From Massilia terrae (lineage in GTDB: Bacteria > Pseudomonadota > Gammaproteobacteria > Burkholderiales > Burkholderiaceae_D), in NCBI RefSeq assembly GCF_024753145.1, contig NZ_JANUGU010000001.1, positions 1,364,001 through 1,428,000 of the forward strand: a stretch of DNA of 64,000 bases, given 5' to 3'. The notes beneath the pieces were generated by a model, which worked only from the letters and a program-made list of their open reading frames with translations, had not been told where the DNA came from and made no database searches. Made by a program: the position numbers and the translations under genes. How positions within the stretch are numbered: the first letter of the stretch is position 1; every line of letters begins with the position of its first letter. This document shows positions 44,277 to 53,628 of the stretch, one piece after another.

Positions 44277-46523
44277 TCAGTTGCCAAGCTTGGTCGGCGG
44301 CAAGTAAGGCATGGCGCGGTTCGCCAGGCGGGTGTCGGTCTTGAGCATCACCGATTCATCCGCGAGGATGTGCGCCGCTTCCTGCAGCAGGATGTCCTTG
44401 GCGTCCTTGGCCTTCTTCTCGGCAGCCAGTTGCGCTTGCAGGCTGCGTTCGTCGGCCTGCAGGCCGTCGTCCGCCAGCGGCGCATTGCGGCCCGCCAGCA
44501 CCGACTTGGCCGGTTTGGTCGGGGCCGGCACGCTGCCGCGTTTCTCGGCCGCGGCCGGGCCGGCGGCCGGCTCGTCGTCCTTGCTGGCCAGACGGGCTTC
44601 CCGCAGGCGCGCCTTGGCTTCCTGGGTATCGCGTTCCTTGCGGCGCACCGCTTCGTTCAGCGAGATCAGGTTGTCCTTGCGCAGCTTCTTGGCTTCGGCA
44701 ATGTCTTCCTCGAGGTACTGGAAGTCCGTGTCCTTGGCGACGCGCACATCATGCCGCTTCTGCAGCGGACCGATCAGGTCTTTCAGCTCGCCCGCCGGGG
44801 CGTAGTTGGCCGGCTTGATCTGCACCCAGGGCAGCGCGTTGTCGTACGAGGACTCGCCGAAATTCTCGACATCGCCCGTCACCGGGAACTTGATGTCGGG
44901 TGTGACGCCGCGCAGCTGGGTGGTGCCGCCATTGATGCGGAAGAACTGGGCGATGGTCATCTTCAGCTCGCCGTACTTCACTTTTTCGCTCGGCGCGAAC
45001 TTGTCGAGGTTGATCAGGGTCTGCACGGTACCCTTGCCGAAGCTCGGTTCGCCGATGATGACGCCGCGGCCATAATCCTGGATCGCGGCAGCGAAAATCT
45101 CGGAAGCCGAGGCCGAACCGCGGTTGATCAGCACGCCCATCGGGCCGTCCCAGGCCAGGCCGGGGCTGGTGTCGCTCTCGACATCCACGCGTCCTTCAGC
45201 CGAACGCTGCTGCACGACGGGGCCCTTGCCGATGAACAGGCCGGTCAGCTCGACCGCCTCCGGCAGCGAGCCGCCGCCGTTGTTGCGCAGGTCGATCAGG
45301 ACATTGTCGACCTTCTCTTTCTTGAGCTCGACCAGCAGCCTGGCCACGTCGCGGGTGGCGCTCTTGTAGTCCTTGTCGCCGCGGCGGCGCGCCTCGAAGT
45401 CCATATAGAAGCTGGGCAGCGAGATCACGCCGATGCGCTTCTCGACCCCGCCTTCCTTGACCTTGATGATCGACTTCTTGGCCGACTGCTCTTCCATGCT
45501 GATTTTCTTGCGCACCAGCGACACCGTGGTGTGCTTGCCGTCCGGGCCGGCGCTGGCCGGAATCACGTCCAGCCGCACCAGGGAATCCTTCTCGCCGCGC
45601 ACCAGCTGGACGACGTCGTCGATGCGCCAGCCGAGCACGTCGGTGAAGGCGCCCTTGTCGCCCTGCGCGACGCCGACGATGCGGTCGCCGACCTTCAGCT
45701 TGCCCGACAGCGCCGCCGGGCCGCCCGGCACGATTTCGCGAATCACCGTGTAGTCGTCGCGTGCCTGCAGCACCGCGCCGATGCCTTCCAGCGACAGGCG
45801 CATTTGAATGTCGAAGTTCTCGGCCGAGCGCGGCCCCAGGTAGTTGGTGTGCGGCTCGATCGCGGTGGCGTAGGCGTTCATGAACATCTGGAACACGTCT
45901 TCGCTGTTGAGCTTCTTTATACGGTTCTGGTAGTTCTCGTAACGCTTGTCCAGCGTTTCGCGGATGCTCTTGTCGTCCTTGCCAGCCAGCTTCAGGCGCA
46001 GCCAGTCATTCTTGACGCGCTTGCGCCACAAGTCGCGCGCTTCGTCATCGCTTTTCGGCCATGCGGCCTTTTCGCGGTCGAGCTGCATCGACTCGTCGGT
46101 GGTGAAATCGAACTTGCCCTTGTTGACCAGCTCGCGCGCATACGCCATGCGTTCGGCGAAGCGCTGCTCGTACAGATTGAACATCTGGAACGGGATGGTC
46201 AGGTTCTCGTTGTTGATCGCGTCGTCCAGCTTGCTGCGGTTCGGCGCCATCTGGTCGAGATCGGCTTGGGTGAAATACAGCTTTTCGCTGTCCAGCCACT
46301 TGAGGTAGTTGTCGTAGATCTTGGCCGACATGACGTCGTCCAGGGGAATGGCTTTGTAGTGGTAGCGCGACATCACGCGCGAAGCCCACAGCGCGGCCTG
46401 GGCCTGGGCGTCGGCTGGCTTGAGCTGCTGGACGACGGGCGCGGCCTTGTCCGGCTGGGCCGTCACCACATGGGCCGACATGGCAAACGCTGCCAACACT
46501 GCCGCCAACACTTGCTTCTTCAT
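44277..46523 (-). CDS. prc: carboxy-terminal processing protease Prc (Tsp)
   Basis: 748 residues, periplasmic S41A protease. Signal peptide ends near VVTA. A large N-terminal helical region precedes a PDZ domain (IREIVPGGPAALSGKLKVGDRIVGV) and the protease core. Catalytic Ser472 is in NRGSASASEIF and Lys497 in GEPSFGKGTVQT, the 25-residue spacing of E. coli Prc. The C-terminal DUF3340 region is Lys/Glu/Ala-rich. Length exceeds E. coli's by about 65 residues, mostly in the C-terminal tail. Confidence 0.94.
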   Translation of the reverse strand: MKKQVLAAVLAAFAMSAHVVTAQPDKAAPVVQQLKPADAQAQAALWASRVMSRYHYKAIPLDDVMSAKIYDNYLKWLDSEKLYFTQADLDQMAPNRSKLDDAINNENLTIPFQMFNLYEQRFAERMAYARELVNKGKFDFTTDESMQLDREKAAWPKSDDEARDLWRKRVKNDWLRLKLAGKDDKSIRETLDKRYENYQNRIKKLNSEDVFQMFMNAYATAIEPHTNYLGPRSAENFDIQMRLSLEGIGAVLQARDDYTVIREIVPGGPAALSGKLKVGDRIVGVAQGDKGAFTDVLGWRIDDVVQLVRGEKDSLVRLDVIPASAGPDGKHTTVSLVRKKISMEEQSAKKSIIKVKEGGVEKRIGVISLPSFYMDFEARRRGDKDYKSATRDVARLLVELKKEKVDNVLIDLRNNGGGSLPEAVELTGLFIGKGPVVQQRSAEGRVDVESDTSPGLAWDGPMGVLINRGSASASEIFAAAIQDYGRGVIIGEPSFGKGTVQTLINLDKFAPSEKVKYGELKMTIAQFFRINGGTTQLRGVTPDIKFPVTGDVENFGESSYDNALPWVQIKPANYAPAGELKDLIGPLQKRHDVRVAKDTDFQYLEEDIAEAKKLRKDNLISLNEAVRRKERDTQEAKARLREARLASKDDEPAAGPAAAEKRGSVPAPTKPAKSVLAGRNAPLADDGLQADERSLQAQLAAEKKAKDAKDILLQEAAHILADESVMLKTDTRLANRAMPYLPPTKLGN

Positions 46524-46664
46524 TCGATTGATCTCCAGACTTGAAACGGTGAGTGGCGCCGGTCAGGCCGGCTGCTCGCGGACCCATTCTACAGGATAGC
46601 TGGGCCGCGCAGAGCGGGCTTGCGCCATTTCGGGCCAAGCTTAAGTCTGGCGTAAGTCGGCCTT

Positions 46665-47228
46665 TCAGTTTTTTACAAACTGAAACAGGAAGTGGCGATA
46701 GTGGAATGCCAAGCCCCCCGCGATCACGAGCAGCCAGGGCCAGGAGCGCGCGGCCAGTTTCCAGTCGGTGTCCGATGGCCAGAACGACAAAAACTGCGGC
46801 GCCAGCAAGAAGGCGAGCGCCAGGTCGAGCGGGCGGAAATGCCATCCCGGCGCGGTGCGCCAGGCCGCCACCGCGAACGGCACCAGCAGCACCAGGAAGG
46901 GCGCGAGCGCACTGGGCGCCGCGTTGTGCCAGCGCAAGTTGTCGAAAGTCACCGAACCCAGTTCCCAGGTGCGGCCGCTGCGGCGCGGAATGACGGTGAA
47001 GCCGCTCGGCTCGGCGCCGGTCAGCAGGCCAGCGCCGAAATGGGCCAGCTCGTGGCAGAAGGTGCCGGCCACGGTGAAGATGAAGAAGAAATGATGGGCG
47101 CTGGACGCAATCCAGATGAGCACGGCCAGCGCCGCCGACGGCAGCAGGTACAGGAAGATATCGCCATGCGCACACAGCCACGCCGGCGCGAGCGCGCCGC
47201 AAGCGTGGGTGAGCGCGGCTGGGGTCAA
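46665..47228 (-). CDS. membrane protein with HExxH motif (M50-like metallopeptidase candidate)
   Basis: 187 residues, about five hydrophobic helices. In the second or third helix region, GTFCHELAHFGAGLLTGAEPSGFTVIP carries an HELAH zinc motif followed by the Gly-rich stretch common in M50B-type proteins. A recognisable downstream NxxPxxxxD motif is not evident, so activity is unproven. The start overlaps the thymidine kinase stop by 4 bases, implying co-translation. Confidence 0.7.
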   Translation of the reverse strand: MTPAALTHACGALAPAWLCAHGDIFLYLLPSAALAVLIWIASSAHHFFFIFTVAGTFCHELAHFGAGLLTGAEPSGFTVIPRRSGRTWELGSVTFDNLRWHNAAPSALAPFLVLLVPFAVAAWRTAPGWHFRPLDLALAFLLAPQFLSFWPSDTDWKLAARSWPWLLVIAGGLAFHYRHFLFQFVKN

Positions 47229-47785
47229 GCGCCGGCGCCCGAGTAGAAACAGCGGCCGCAGGCTTGCAAGTAACTCTCGTTGCCGCCGATGCTGACCTGC
47301 TCGCCTTCCTTGATGCGGCGGCCCTCGGCGTCGACCCGGATATTCATGGTCGCCTTTTTGCCGCAGGAGCAGATGTTCTTGATTTCCTCGATGTCGTCGG
47401 CCAAGGCGAGCAGGTAGGCCGAACCGGGGAAAGGCTCGCCGCGGAAATCGCTGCGCAGGCCGTAGCAGATCACCGGAATGCCGCGCACCTGGGCCACCTG
47501 GTGCAGCTGCTGGACCTGGGCGGTGCTGAGGAATTGTGCCTCGTCGACCAGCAGGCAGGCGACCTGCGGGACGCTGTCGAGGAAATTGGTATGTGGAGTG
47601 AAAGTGTCGACCTGGCGTTGCGGGCCAAGGCGCGAGGTGATCACGCCGACACCGTAGCGGTCGTCGATCACGGCCGTGTACAGTTTGACCTGCTGGCCCT
47701 GCTCTTCGTAGTTATGCGCGACCTGCAGCAAGGAGGTCGACTTGCCGGCGTTCATCGCCGAGTATCTGAAATAGAGTTTTGCCAC
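47225..47785 (-). CDS. tdk: thymidine kinase
   Basis: 186 residues, type II thymidine kinase for dTMP salvage. P-loop SAMNAGKST, Walker B-like LLVDEAQFL, lasso and zinc-binding cysteines CSCGK and CGRCF. The start is taken as the GTG at 47785, giving VAKLYFRYSAMNAGKS as in E. coli; a second GTG at 47800 would add five residues. Confidence 0.94.
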   Translation of the reverse strand: MAKLYFRYSAMNAGKSTSLLQVAHNYEEQGQQVKLYTAVIDDRYGVGVITSRLGPQRQVDTFTPHTNFLDSVPQVACLLVDEAQFLSTAQVQQLHQVAQVRGIPVICYGLRSDFRGEPFPGSAYLLALADDIEEIKNICSCGKKATMNIRVDAEGRRIKEGEQVSIGGNESYLQACGRCFYSGAGA

Positions 47786-47872
47786 TGCCCTGCTCCGCAC
47801 CCCTCGTTGGATTGCGCGCGATTATAACGTGGGGAAATGTTGGGGCGCTAGCGCGGGACACGCATTAAGCAA

Positions 47873-47904
47873 ACCGTCGTTCCCGCTTTCGCGAGGACGA
47901 CGGT
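47873..47904. repeat. REP-like palindrome
   Basis: accgtcgt...acgacggt outer arms with imperfect tcccgc / gcgagg inner arms and a tttc loop. It lies between the tdk and acylase genes, which point the same way. Confidence 0.6.
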
Positions 47905-47914
47905 GCAGGTGTGT

Positions 47915-50143
47915 TCATGCTCCCGGATGGTACTTGCGTTCGAGGTTTTTCTCGATGTCTTCTTTATAGAACAGCACATCCTTGAACTGCCCACGGCTGT
48001 ACATCTCGGCCTGGTCATTGAAATGCGGCGACTTCGGATCGCCGCTCTCGCCGCCGGCCAGGATGCTCTTGGCGCGAATGCGCGGCCCGAATTCAACCGC
48101 CGCGACGAAGCTATTGCCACGGTCGCCGTAGATGCGCTTGGTGTCCTGCTTGGCGCTCATGCCGAACGAGGCCAGCGAACCCCAGGTGGCCGAGGTGAAC
48201 GGCACCGGGATGCTCGGCTTGCTGTCGTCGTAGCGCAGGTCGATGTCACCGGACAGGCGCTGGAAGCGGTTGATCTCGCCCCACGGCGTCTGCCAGCTGC
48301 CGAAATCGGCCTTCAGCTTCTCCGATGCACGCGCCAGCGCGTCCAGGCGCTCGTCGGAATTCAGGCGGGTCTGCACATAATCGACCACCGGCATGTGCTC
48401 GGCGCGCGCGGCCTTGGACGCCTGCTTGACCATGTCCTGGCCCCAGTACACCGCCAGCGAGGTCGGCACCGAATCCACCGCCCAGCGCAGGTTCCAGCCG
48501 CGCAGCGCCTGCACCTGGTCAGCCAGCGCGGCCTTGCGCGGATCGCTCGCCGGCAGCGCATCGTAGTCCTGGAGCAGGGCCGGCACCAGCGGCTCGAACG
48601 CGGTCAGGTAGCTGTCGTAGGCCGTCGTGACCAGGCTGTCCAGCGTCAGGCTCTTCACGTCCTTCAGCAGCCGCGCCGCATGTACCCCACGCGCGTTCTC
48701 CGGCAGCGACCACAGATAGGCCGGATAGTCCTGCTCGCGCGGGCTGGAGTCGCCGGCGGCGCTGAACGGCCAGTTATTGGTGTTCATGACGTAGCCACTG
48801 GCTGGATTGAACAGGTGGATCGTATCCTTCACCGGCAGCAGGCCTTGCCACTCGGTGGCCGATGTGCTGCCATCCACCGGGCGGCTCCAGTCGAATTTCG
48901 CGTCGCGCTTCGGAATGAAGTTCCCGTGGAAGTAGGCGATATTGCCGTCGCCATCCGCGTACACCGTATTGTTGGACGAGTTGGTCCGCAGCTGCATGAC
49001 CTGCAGGAAGCCCTTGTAATCGCGCGTCTTGGTGCGCGAGAAGGACTGCTCCAGCGCTTTCATCGGCTCGAACATCATGCGCGTGGTGACCCACTTGCCG
49101 CCCTCCTCGCGCACCACCGGGCCGTGGTGCGTGAAGTAGGCCGTGACGGTCTTGCTGGCCATGCCGCCGCTGGCGGTCTTGTACGGCAGCGTGACCGCCA
49201 CCGCCTTCATCGGCCGCAGCTTGCCGTCGTACTGGTAGAAGTATTTACCATCCTTCTCGGCCACGGTCTCGAGGTATTCGTCGATCACGTCGCCGCCGCC
49301 GGAGGTATGCATCCAGCCGTTGTGCTGGTTGAAGCCCTGGTAGACGAAGAACTGGCCCCAGGTGACGGCGCCATAGGCATCCAGGCCCTCGTCGCTGACC
49401 ACGTGGATCTCGGGCCGGAAGTAGAACGAGGTGTGCGGATTGATCCACAGGAGCGCATGGCCGCCGGCAGCCAAGCGTGGCGCGATCGCGAAGCCATTCG
49501 AGCCGGTCGGTTCGGGATCGAAGCCCTTGTCGTTGCTGGCCAGCGCGACCTGCGGCGCCTTGCCATAGAACTGCTCCAGCTTCTTCAGGTCGATCGACTC
49601 GATGTCGCCGCCGATGCTGCCTTCGCTGAAGGCCAGCGCCATCCACGGCTCGAAATGCGTCAGCAGCTTCGGCTTCACTTCCGGATGGCTGTACAGGTAG
49701 AAGTTCAGGCCATCCGCGAAGCCCACCATCAGCTTCTTCAGCCATTCGGGGCTTTGCGCGTAGCGCGCCTTCAGGTCGGCCGGCGAGACGTACATCTTCA
49801 TGCGCAAATCGCTCCAGATGGCCTTTTCGCCTTCCACTTCCGCCATGCGGCCAAGCGCGTTGATGTAATTGACCTCGACCCGGTTGAAATCGTCCTCGGC
49901 CTGCGCATACAGCATGCCGAACGCCGCGTCCGCGTCGCTCTTGCCGAAGATGTGCGGGATGCCCCACTTGTCGCGCATGATCGTGACGCGCTGCGCGGCC
50001 TGCTTCCAGCGCGCGACGTCGGCGGCGCTGTAAGGGGCTTTCGCGACGGCGGCGACGGTGTCGGGCGCCGCCAGCGACAGCGGCGCCCAGGACAGCGCGG
50101 CGCAGCCGAGCAGGGTCGAGGCGATCAGGCGGGTGGTGGTCAT
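47915..50143 (-). CDS. penicillin acylase family (S45, Ntn-hydrolase) protein
   Basis: 742 residues, exported (signal peptide ending near PLSLAA). Precursor of a two-chain N-terminal nucleophile hydrolase: the autocleavage site and nucleophile Ser are in EPTGSNGFAIAP (near residue 215). Other family motifs are VTIMRDKWGIPHIFG and YAQAEDDFNRVE. Substrates of this family include penicillins, acyl-homoserine lactones and other acyl amides; the sequence does not decide. AAGGAG precedes the ATG. 20 bases after the ParB-like gene, same strand. Confidence 0.88.
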   Translation of the reverse strand: MTTTRLIASTLLGCAALSWAPLSLAAPDTVAAVAKAPYSAADVARWKQAAQRVTIMRDKWGIPHIFGKSDADAAFGMLYAQAEDDFNRVEVNYINALGRMAEVEGEKAIWSDLRMKMYVSPADLKARYAQSPEWLKKLMVGFADGLNFYLYSHPEVKPKLLTHFEPWMALAFSEGSIGGDIESIDLKKLEQFYGKAPQVALASNDKGFDPEPTGSNGFAIAPRLAAGGHALLWINPHTSFYFRPEIHVVSDEGLDAYGAVTWGQFFVYQGFNQHNGWMHTSGGGDVIDEYLETVAEKDGKYFYQYDGKLRPMKAVAVTLPYKTASGGMASKTVTAYFTHHGPVVREEGGKWVTTRMMFEPMKALEQSFSRTKTRDYKGFLQVMQLRTNSSNNTVYADGDGNIAYFHGNFIPKRDAKFDWSRPVDGSTSATEWQGLLPVKDTIHLFNPASGYVMNTNNWPFSAAGDSSPREQDYPAYLWSLPENARGVHAARLLKDVKSLTLDSLVTTAYDSYLTAFEPLVPALLQDYDALPASDPRKAALADQVQALRGWNLRWAVDSVPTSLAVYWGQDMVKQASKAARAEHMPVVDYVQTRLNSDERLDALARASEKLKADFGSWQTPWGEINRFQRLSGDIDLRYDDSKPSIPVPFTSATWGSLASFGMSAKQDTKRIYGDRGNSFVAAVEFGPRIRAKSILAGGESGDPKSPHFNDQAEMYSRGQFKDVLFYKEDIEKNLERKYHPGA

Positions 50144-50163
50144 CAGTGGTCTCCTTGTTGTCG

Positions 50164-50940
50164 TTATGCGTCCTGTCCGCCGAGCGCGGCCAGTCGTTGT
50201 TTGAGCACTTCGTTTTCGGTCAGCAGACTCGCGACGCGGTCCTTCAGCGCCGCGATCTCGGCGCGCATGCGAGCCGTTTCGTCGACCGGTTCGCCGTCGG
50301 CGGTCTCCTTGCGCGGACGGGCTGCGGCCTTCTGCTCGCGCACCTGGCGCGCGGCCTGCTGCAATTCCTTGCGGCCGCCCGCCACGGCGGCGATCTGCGC
50401 TTCCGGCGGCAGCTGCGCGACATTGGCGGCGGCGTTGATCGAGATGGTACCGGCGCGGACCGCCTCCACCAGCTGCGGCGCGGCGGCCTTCTGGATGCGC
50501 TCGATCTGGCTGATGGTGTTGGGCGAGACGCGCGCGGCGCGGGCCACTTCCTCGCGCGTATTCCACGGCGGCGACTCGTCCTCGGGCGCCTCCTCGGCCT
50601 CGGGATTGGCGGCCTTGCGCGAGGCCACGATCTGCTTCTTGCGGATCGCGAGCAGGCCGCGCTGGAAGTCCGACACGCTGCGCCGCGCCAGGTGGTTATC
50701 GATCATCCACAGCTTGACGTCGTCGATCGACTCGAAGTTGGTGTTCTGGACAGTGCGGAAAGGGATGTCGTGCTTGCGGCAGATGGCGTAGCGGTTATGG
50801 CCATCGATGAGGATATCGTTCCACAGCACCAGCGCATCGCGGCAACCCTCGGCCAACAGGCTGCGCTCGAGCGCGGCGTATTCGATCTCGGTCAGAGGAT
50901 CGACAAAGGAACGCAGTTCGTCGTGAATGGTGATGTTCAA
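50164..50940 (-). CDS. ParB/sulfiredoxin-fold domain protein with C-terminal coiled coil
   Basis: About 258 residues. The N-terminal ParB-like region has ILIDGHNRYAICRKHDIPF. A central helix-turn-helix (VARAARVSPNTISQIERIQKAA) and a C-terminal coiled coil (RMRAEIAALKDRVASLLTENEVLKQRL) follow. The start is uncertain: TTG at 50940 gives LNITIHDELRSF with AGGGA six bases upstream, while an ATG at 51003 lies further upstream without a ribosome site. No ParA partner is nearby, so it is probably a regulator rather than a partition protein. Confidence 0.72.
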   Translation of the reverse strand: MNITIHDELRSFVDPLTEIEYAALERSLLAEGCRDALVLWNDILIDGHNRYAICRKHDIPFRTVQNTNFESIDDVKLWMIDNHLARRSVSDFQRGLLAIRKKQIVASRKAANPEAEEAPEDESPPWNTREEVARAARVSPNTISQIERIQKAAAPQLVEAVRAGTISINAAANVAQLPPEAQIAAVAGGRKELQQAARQVREQKAAARPRKETADGEPVDETARMRAEIAALKDRVASLLTENEVLKQRLAALGGQDA

Positions 50941-51079
50941 TTCTTGTCCCTGCAAATTCGATCGCGCCCTGCGTTCGGCGCGCCGCCCAGCATCGTACAC
51001 CATCCCACGGCCGAGCCAAAGCACAAGGTTGACGTTTTGACCATGCTGGCCTACCCTGCCATCTTTTGTCTTTACACCA

Positions 51080-51877
51080 ATGACCATGGCCCCGGACCAA
51101 TCGCTGCCGCGCACGGCCTCGCCCGCGCGCCTTGCCCTCGTTTTCCTGATCCTCTTCCTGGCTTACCAGCTGCCCGAGGGCCTGGGGCAACGGGGCCTGC
51201 ACAGCACTCCGGTCGCGGCGACGCTGCTGCTGATGTTCCTGCCGGTCGCCTGGCTGTGCGGACGCATGCTCGGCTACCGAGGGCTGGACGCCTGGTACCT
51301 GCGCGCGCCCCGCTGGCGAGTCCTGCTGGGCGGCTTCTTCGTGCTGGCTGTCGCGGCGAAATTGGGCGCGCTGGTGATTGGCACGAAGCTCGGGGTGTAC
51401 AAATACTCTGGACTGAGCGCTGAAGCGCCTGGCATCGCACTCACAGCCCTGTGGATGCTGCCCTATACCTTTTTCCCCTCGATCGCCGAAGACATCGTCA
51501 CGCGCGGCTTTGTGATGCGGGCATTTCCTGCGCTGTCGAGGCGCTGGCTCTTCATCCCGTTTTCGGCGCTTGTGTTCGTCCTCAATCACATTTATCGCCT
51601 GTCCAACGGGCCGGCCGAGTGGACGATGCTGTTCTGCTTCGGCCTCGCCTACGCCGCCGCGCTGTACTACAGCCGCAGCCTGTGGGCGGCGGTCGGCCTG
51701 CACTGGGGTTGGAACTACCTGGGCCAGCTCAGCGACAACGTCGCTTCGATCGACGCACTGACGGCGAACAGCTGGGTACTGTCGGCGCTGGTGCATCTAT
51801 TGCTGCTGGCTGGCGTAACAGTTTTCTACAACCGCCTGGCATCGAGTGCGCGCAGCCGCAGCTTCACTGCTGGCTGA
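51080..51877 (+). CDS. CPBP family intramembrane glutamic protease
   Basis: 265 residues, about seven membrane helices. CPBP/Rce1 motifs: AEDIVTRGF (here Glu-Asp instead of Glu-Glu), FVLNHIYRL and LHWGWNY. The Glu-Asp change is tolerated in some members. Function unknown; relatives are linked to bacteriocin immunity or membrane-protein processing. Convergent with the di-heme peroxidase gene, overlapping by 14 bases. Confidence 0.85.
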   Translation: MTMAPDQSLPRTASPARLALVFLILFLAYQLPEGLGQRGLHSTPVAATLLLMFLPVAWLCGRMLGYRGLDAWYLRAPRWRVLLGGFFVLAVAAKLGALVIGTKLGVYKYSGLSAEAPGIALTALWMLPYTFFPSIAEDIVTRGFVMRAFPALSRRWLFIPFSALVFVLNHIYRLSNGPAEWTMLFCFGLAYAAALYYSRSLWAAVGLHWGWNYLGQLSDNVASIDALTANSWVLSALVHLLLLAGVTVFYNRLASSARSRSFTAG

Positions 51878-53111
51878 TCTGGTTCAGGGTCCCGAGAAAC
51901 GCGACCACGTCGGCGACTTCGCTTTCCGATAGCCGCACCGGTTTGAGTTCGCTGTGTCCAGCCGCTGACCGCGGCGCACGGCGATAGTGGCGCATGACCT
52001 CGTCCAGCGATGCGAGCTGGCCGGCATGCATGTAAGGCGCGCGCCTTGCGACATCGCGCAGGCTCGGCGTCTTGAACGCTGCCGTCGCCGCCGCCTCGTC
52101 ATCGGCCAGGAAATTCAGCTCCGTACACTGGTCCGGCTTGGCATCGCTGAACTGGCCCAGGCAGTTGAATTCGTCGGCCCGCAGCTTGGCGATACCCGCA
52201 CGCCGGCCAAGGTCAGGCTGTCCCGCTACGCGCGGCGCAATGCCGGTGTTGTGGAAGGCCTGGTCGGTGAACAGCGGCCCGGTATGGCAGGTCACACAGC
52301 TACCTTTGCCGATGAAGATGCGCAGGCCATTCTTCTCCCTGGCGCTCAGTTGCGAGGACGCGCCTGGGTCGCCATCAGCCAGCGCACCGAGATACCGGTC
52401 CAGCCGCGACTCGCCGTGCTGCAGCGACTTCTCGTAGGCCGCCAGCGCTTTGCCCATATTGGCGAAGACGCGCGACACATCGCGCTGTTCACTGGCGCTC
52501 AATGCGTTCCAAGCCACCTGCTGCTCAGGCGTCCCCACCGGACTGGCATTCCACGGCAAGCGGCTGAGATCCGGCATCTGGCCGAACACCGCCTCGTAAT
52601 CCTTCCTGTAATGGGCATCGACGAGGTGCGCATAGGCGAGCCGGTTGCCGCCGTGTTCCGCGGCGTCTTCGAACGGCCCAAGCGCTTGCGACCAGAGGCT
52701 GTCCTTGCGGCCGTCCCACATCAGGAAGGGGCTGCGCGACGCGCCCGCGATCGGCATGGTCCGGCGCTTGCCGGTGCCAATGCCCTGCCCGAGGGGGCGG
52801 CCATCCTGGAACTGCTTGTCCGGCTGATGGCAGCTCGCGCACGACACGGCTCCGTTCCCGCTGAAGCGCGTGTCTGAGAAAATGCGCTGGCCGAGGCGCG
52901 AAGCCGCCGGCGAGGACTCGTAAGCATTGGACGGATCAAGCGAGGCGAGATTCACAGCGCCGAGCCGCATCGACGCGAGAATGCTCAGTTCCGCACGCGA
53001 CCAGCCGTCTCCGCGGCTATCGCCAATCGAGGCTGCCAGCGCGCTCCCGGCTATGAACGCTGCGGCCAGCAACCAGGCGGCCCGGCGGCTTCGCTTTGCG
53101 GGCGCCTTCAT
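51864..53111 (-). CDS. di-heme cytochrome c peroxidase / MauG family protein
   Basis: 415 residues, exported (N-terminal RRAAWLLAAAFIAGSALA). Two heme-c sites, CASCH (residue ~90) and CVTCH (residue ~265), in the CCP/MauG domain pattern; FKTPSLRDVARRAPYMHAGQ is the family's C-terminal hallmark. It may reduce peroxide or, like MauG/MbnH, oxidise a partner protein. The ATG at 53111 overlaps the YtkA-like gene by 4 bases, so the two are coupled. Confidence 0.88.
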   Translation of the reverse strand: MKAPAKRSRRAAWLLAAAFIAGSALAASIGDSRGDGWSRAELSILASMRLGAVNLASLDPSNAYESSPAASRLGQRIFSDTRFSGNGAVSCASCHQPDKQFQDGRPLGQGIGTGKRRTMPIAGASRSPFLMWDGRKDSLWSQALGPFEDAAEHGGNRLAYAHLVDAHYRKDYEAVFGQMPDLSRLPWNASPVGTPEQQVAWNALSASEQRDVSRVFANMGKALAAYEKSLQHGESRLDRYLGALADGDPGASSQLSAREKNGLRIFIGKGSCVTCHTGPLFTDQAFHNTGIAPRVAGQPDLGRRAGIAKLRADEFNCLGQFSDAKPDQCTELNFLADDEAAATAAFKTPSLRDVARRAPYMHAGQLASLDEVMRHYRRAPRSAAGHSELKPVRLSESEVADVVAFLGTLNQISQQ

Positions 53112-53551
53112 CGCCGCGCCAGCAGCTGGCTGATGTTGACCATGGTGTTGAAGGTCACATCGTCCGCACCTTCCGCCCCATCGACCTTCAGCTTGATCTG
53201 CCACCATCCGGGCATGCTGAACTTCATGCCTTCGACCAGATAGCGTCCGTCGCCGAGTTCACGCGTCACTTTAGGCTGCGTCGGCAAGCCATGGCCGTGC
53301 TGCGGCATGCCACCATCGACGCTGATGTGGGCGCCATTGACCGGCTGGCCATTCGGAGCGCGCAGCTGGACTTCCCAGGCATGCATCCGGTTGATCGGCG
53401 CCGGCTGGGCCAGCGAGTGGACGGCGACTTGATACTTGTGTTGGCTGGACATGTGTTCCAGCGACTGGTCCAGATCCGACGGAACTGACATGCACGCGGT
53501 CAGCAAGGCGGGACCAAAGAACGAAAAGACGTAGAGAGCGAGTTTGCACAT
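53108..53551 (-). CDS. YtkA/FixH-like lipoprotein with His/Met motif
   Basis: 147 residues. Signal peptide with lipobox LLTAC (Cys near 20). The mature part is a small beta-sandwich with the motif GGMPQHGHGLPTQP followed by GDGRYLVEGMKFSMPGWW, typical of YtkA/FixH-like domains. The His and Met residues could bind copper. Coupled by a 4-base overlap to the di-heme peroxidase downstream, suggesting it is that enzyme's partner. Confidence 0.75.
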   Translation of the reverse strand: MCKLALYVFSFFGPALLTACMSVPSDLDQSLEHMSSQHKYQVAVHSLAQPAPINRMHAWEVQLRAPNGQPVNGAHISVDGGMPQHGHGLPTQPKVTRELGDGRYLVEGMKFSMPGWWQIKLKVDGAEGADDVTFNTMVNISQLLARR

Positions 53552-53628
53552 GGCGATAACTTGTCTGATGTTGTGAGTGACGCAGGGCGGCTCCACATGG
53601 GCCGCCCCGCGTGCGAGTGCCTGGTGGA

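Noticed and set aside
44370..46544. Long plus-strand open frame opposite prc
   Set aside because: Same reason: mirror of the Prc codons, no signal peptide, domain or ribosome site.
47903..50791. Very long open frame on the plus strand opposite the acylase and ParB-like genes
   Set aside because: It is antisense to two well-supported genes, has an Arg/His/Gln/Val-rich composition without any family motif, and reflects stop-codon scarcity in GC-rich DNA.
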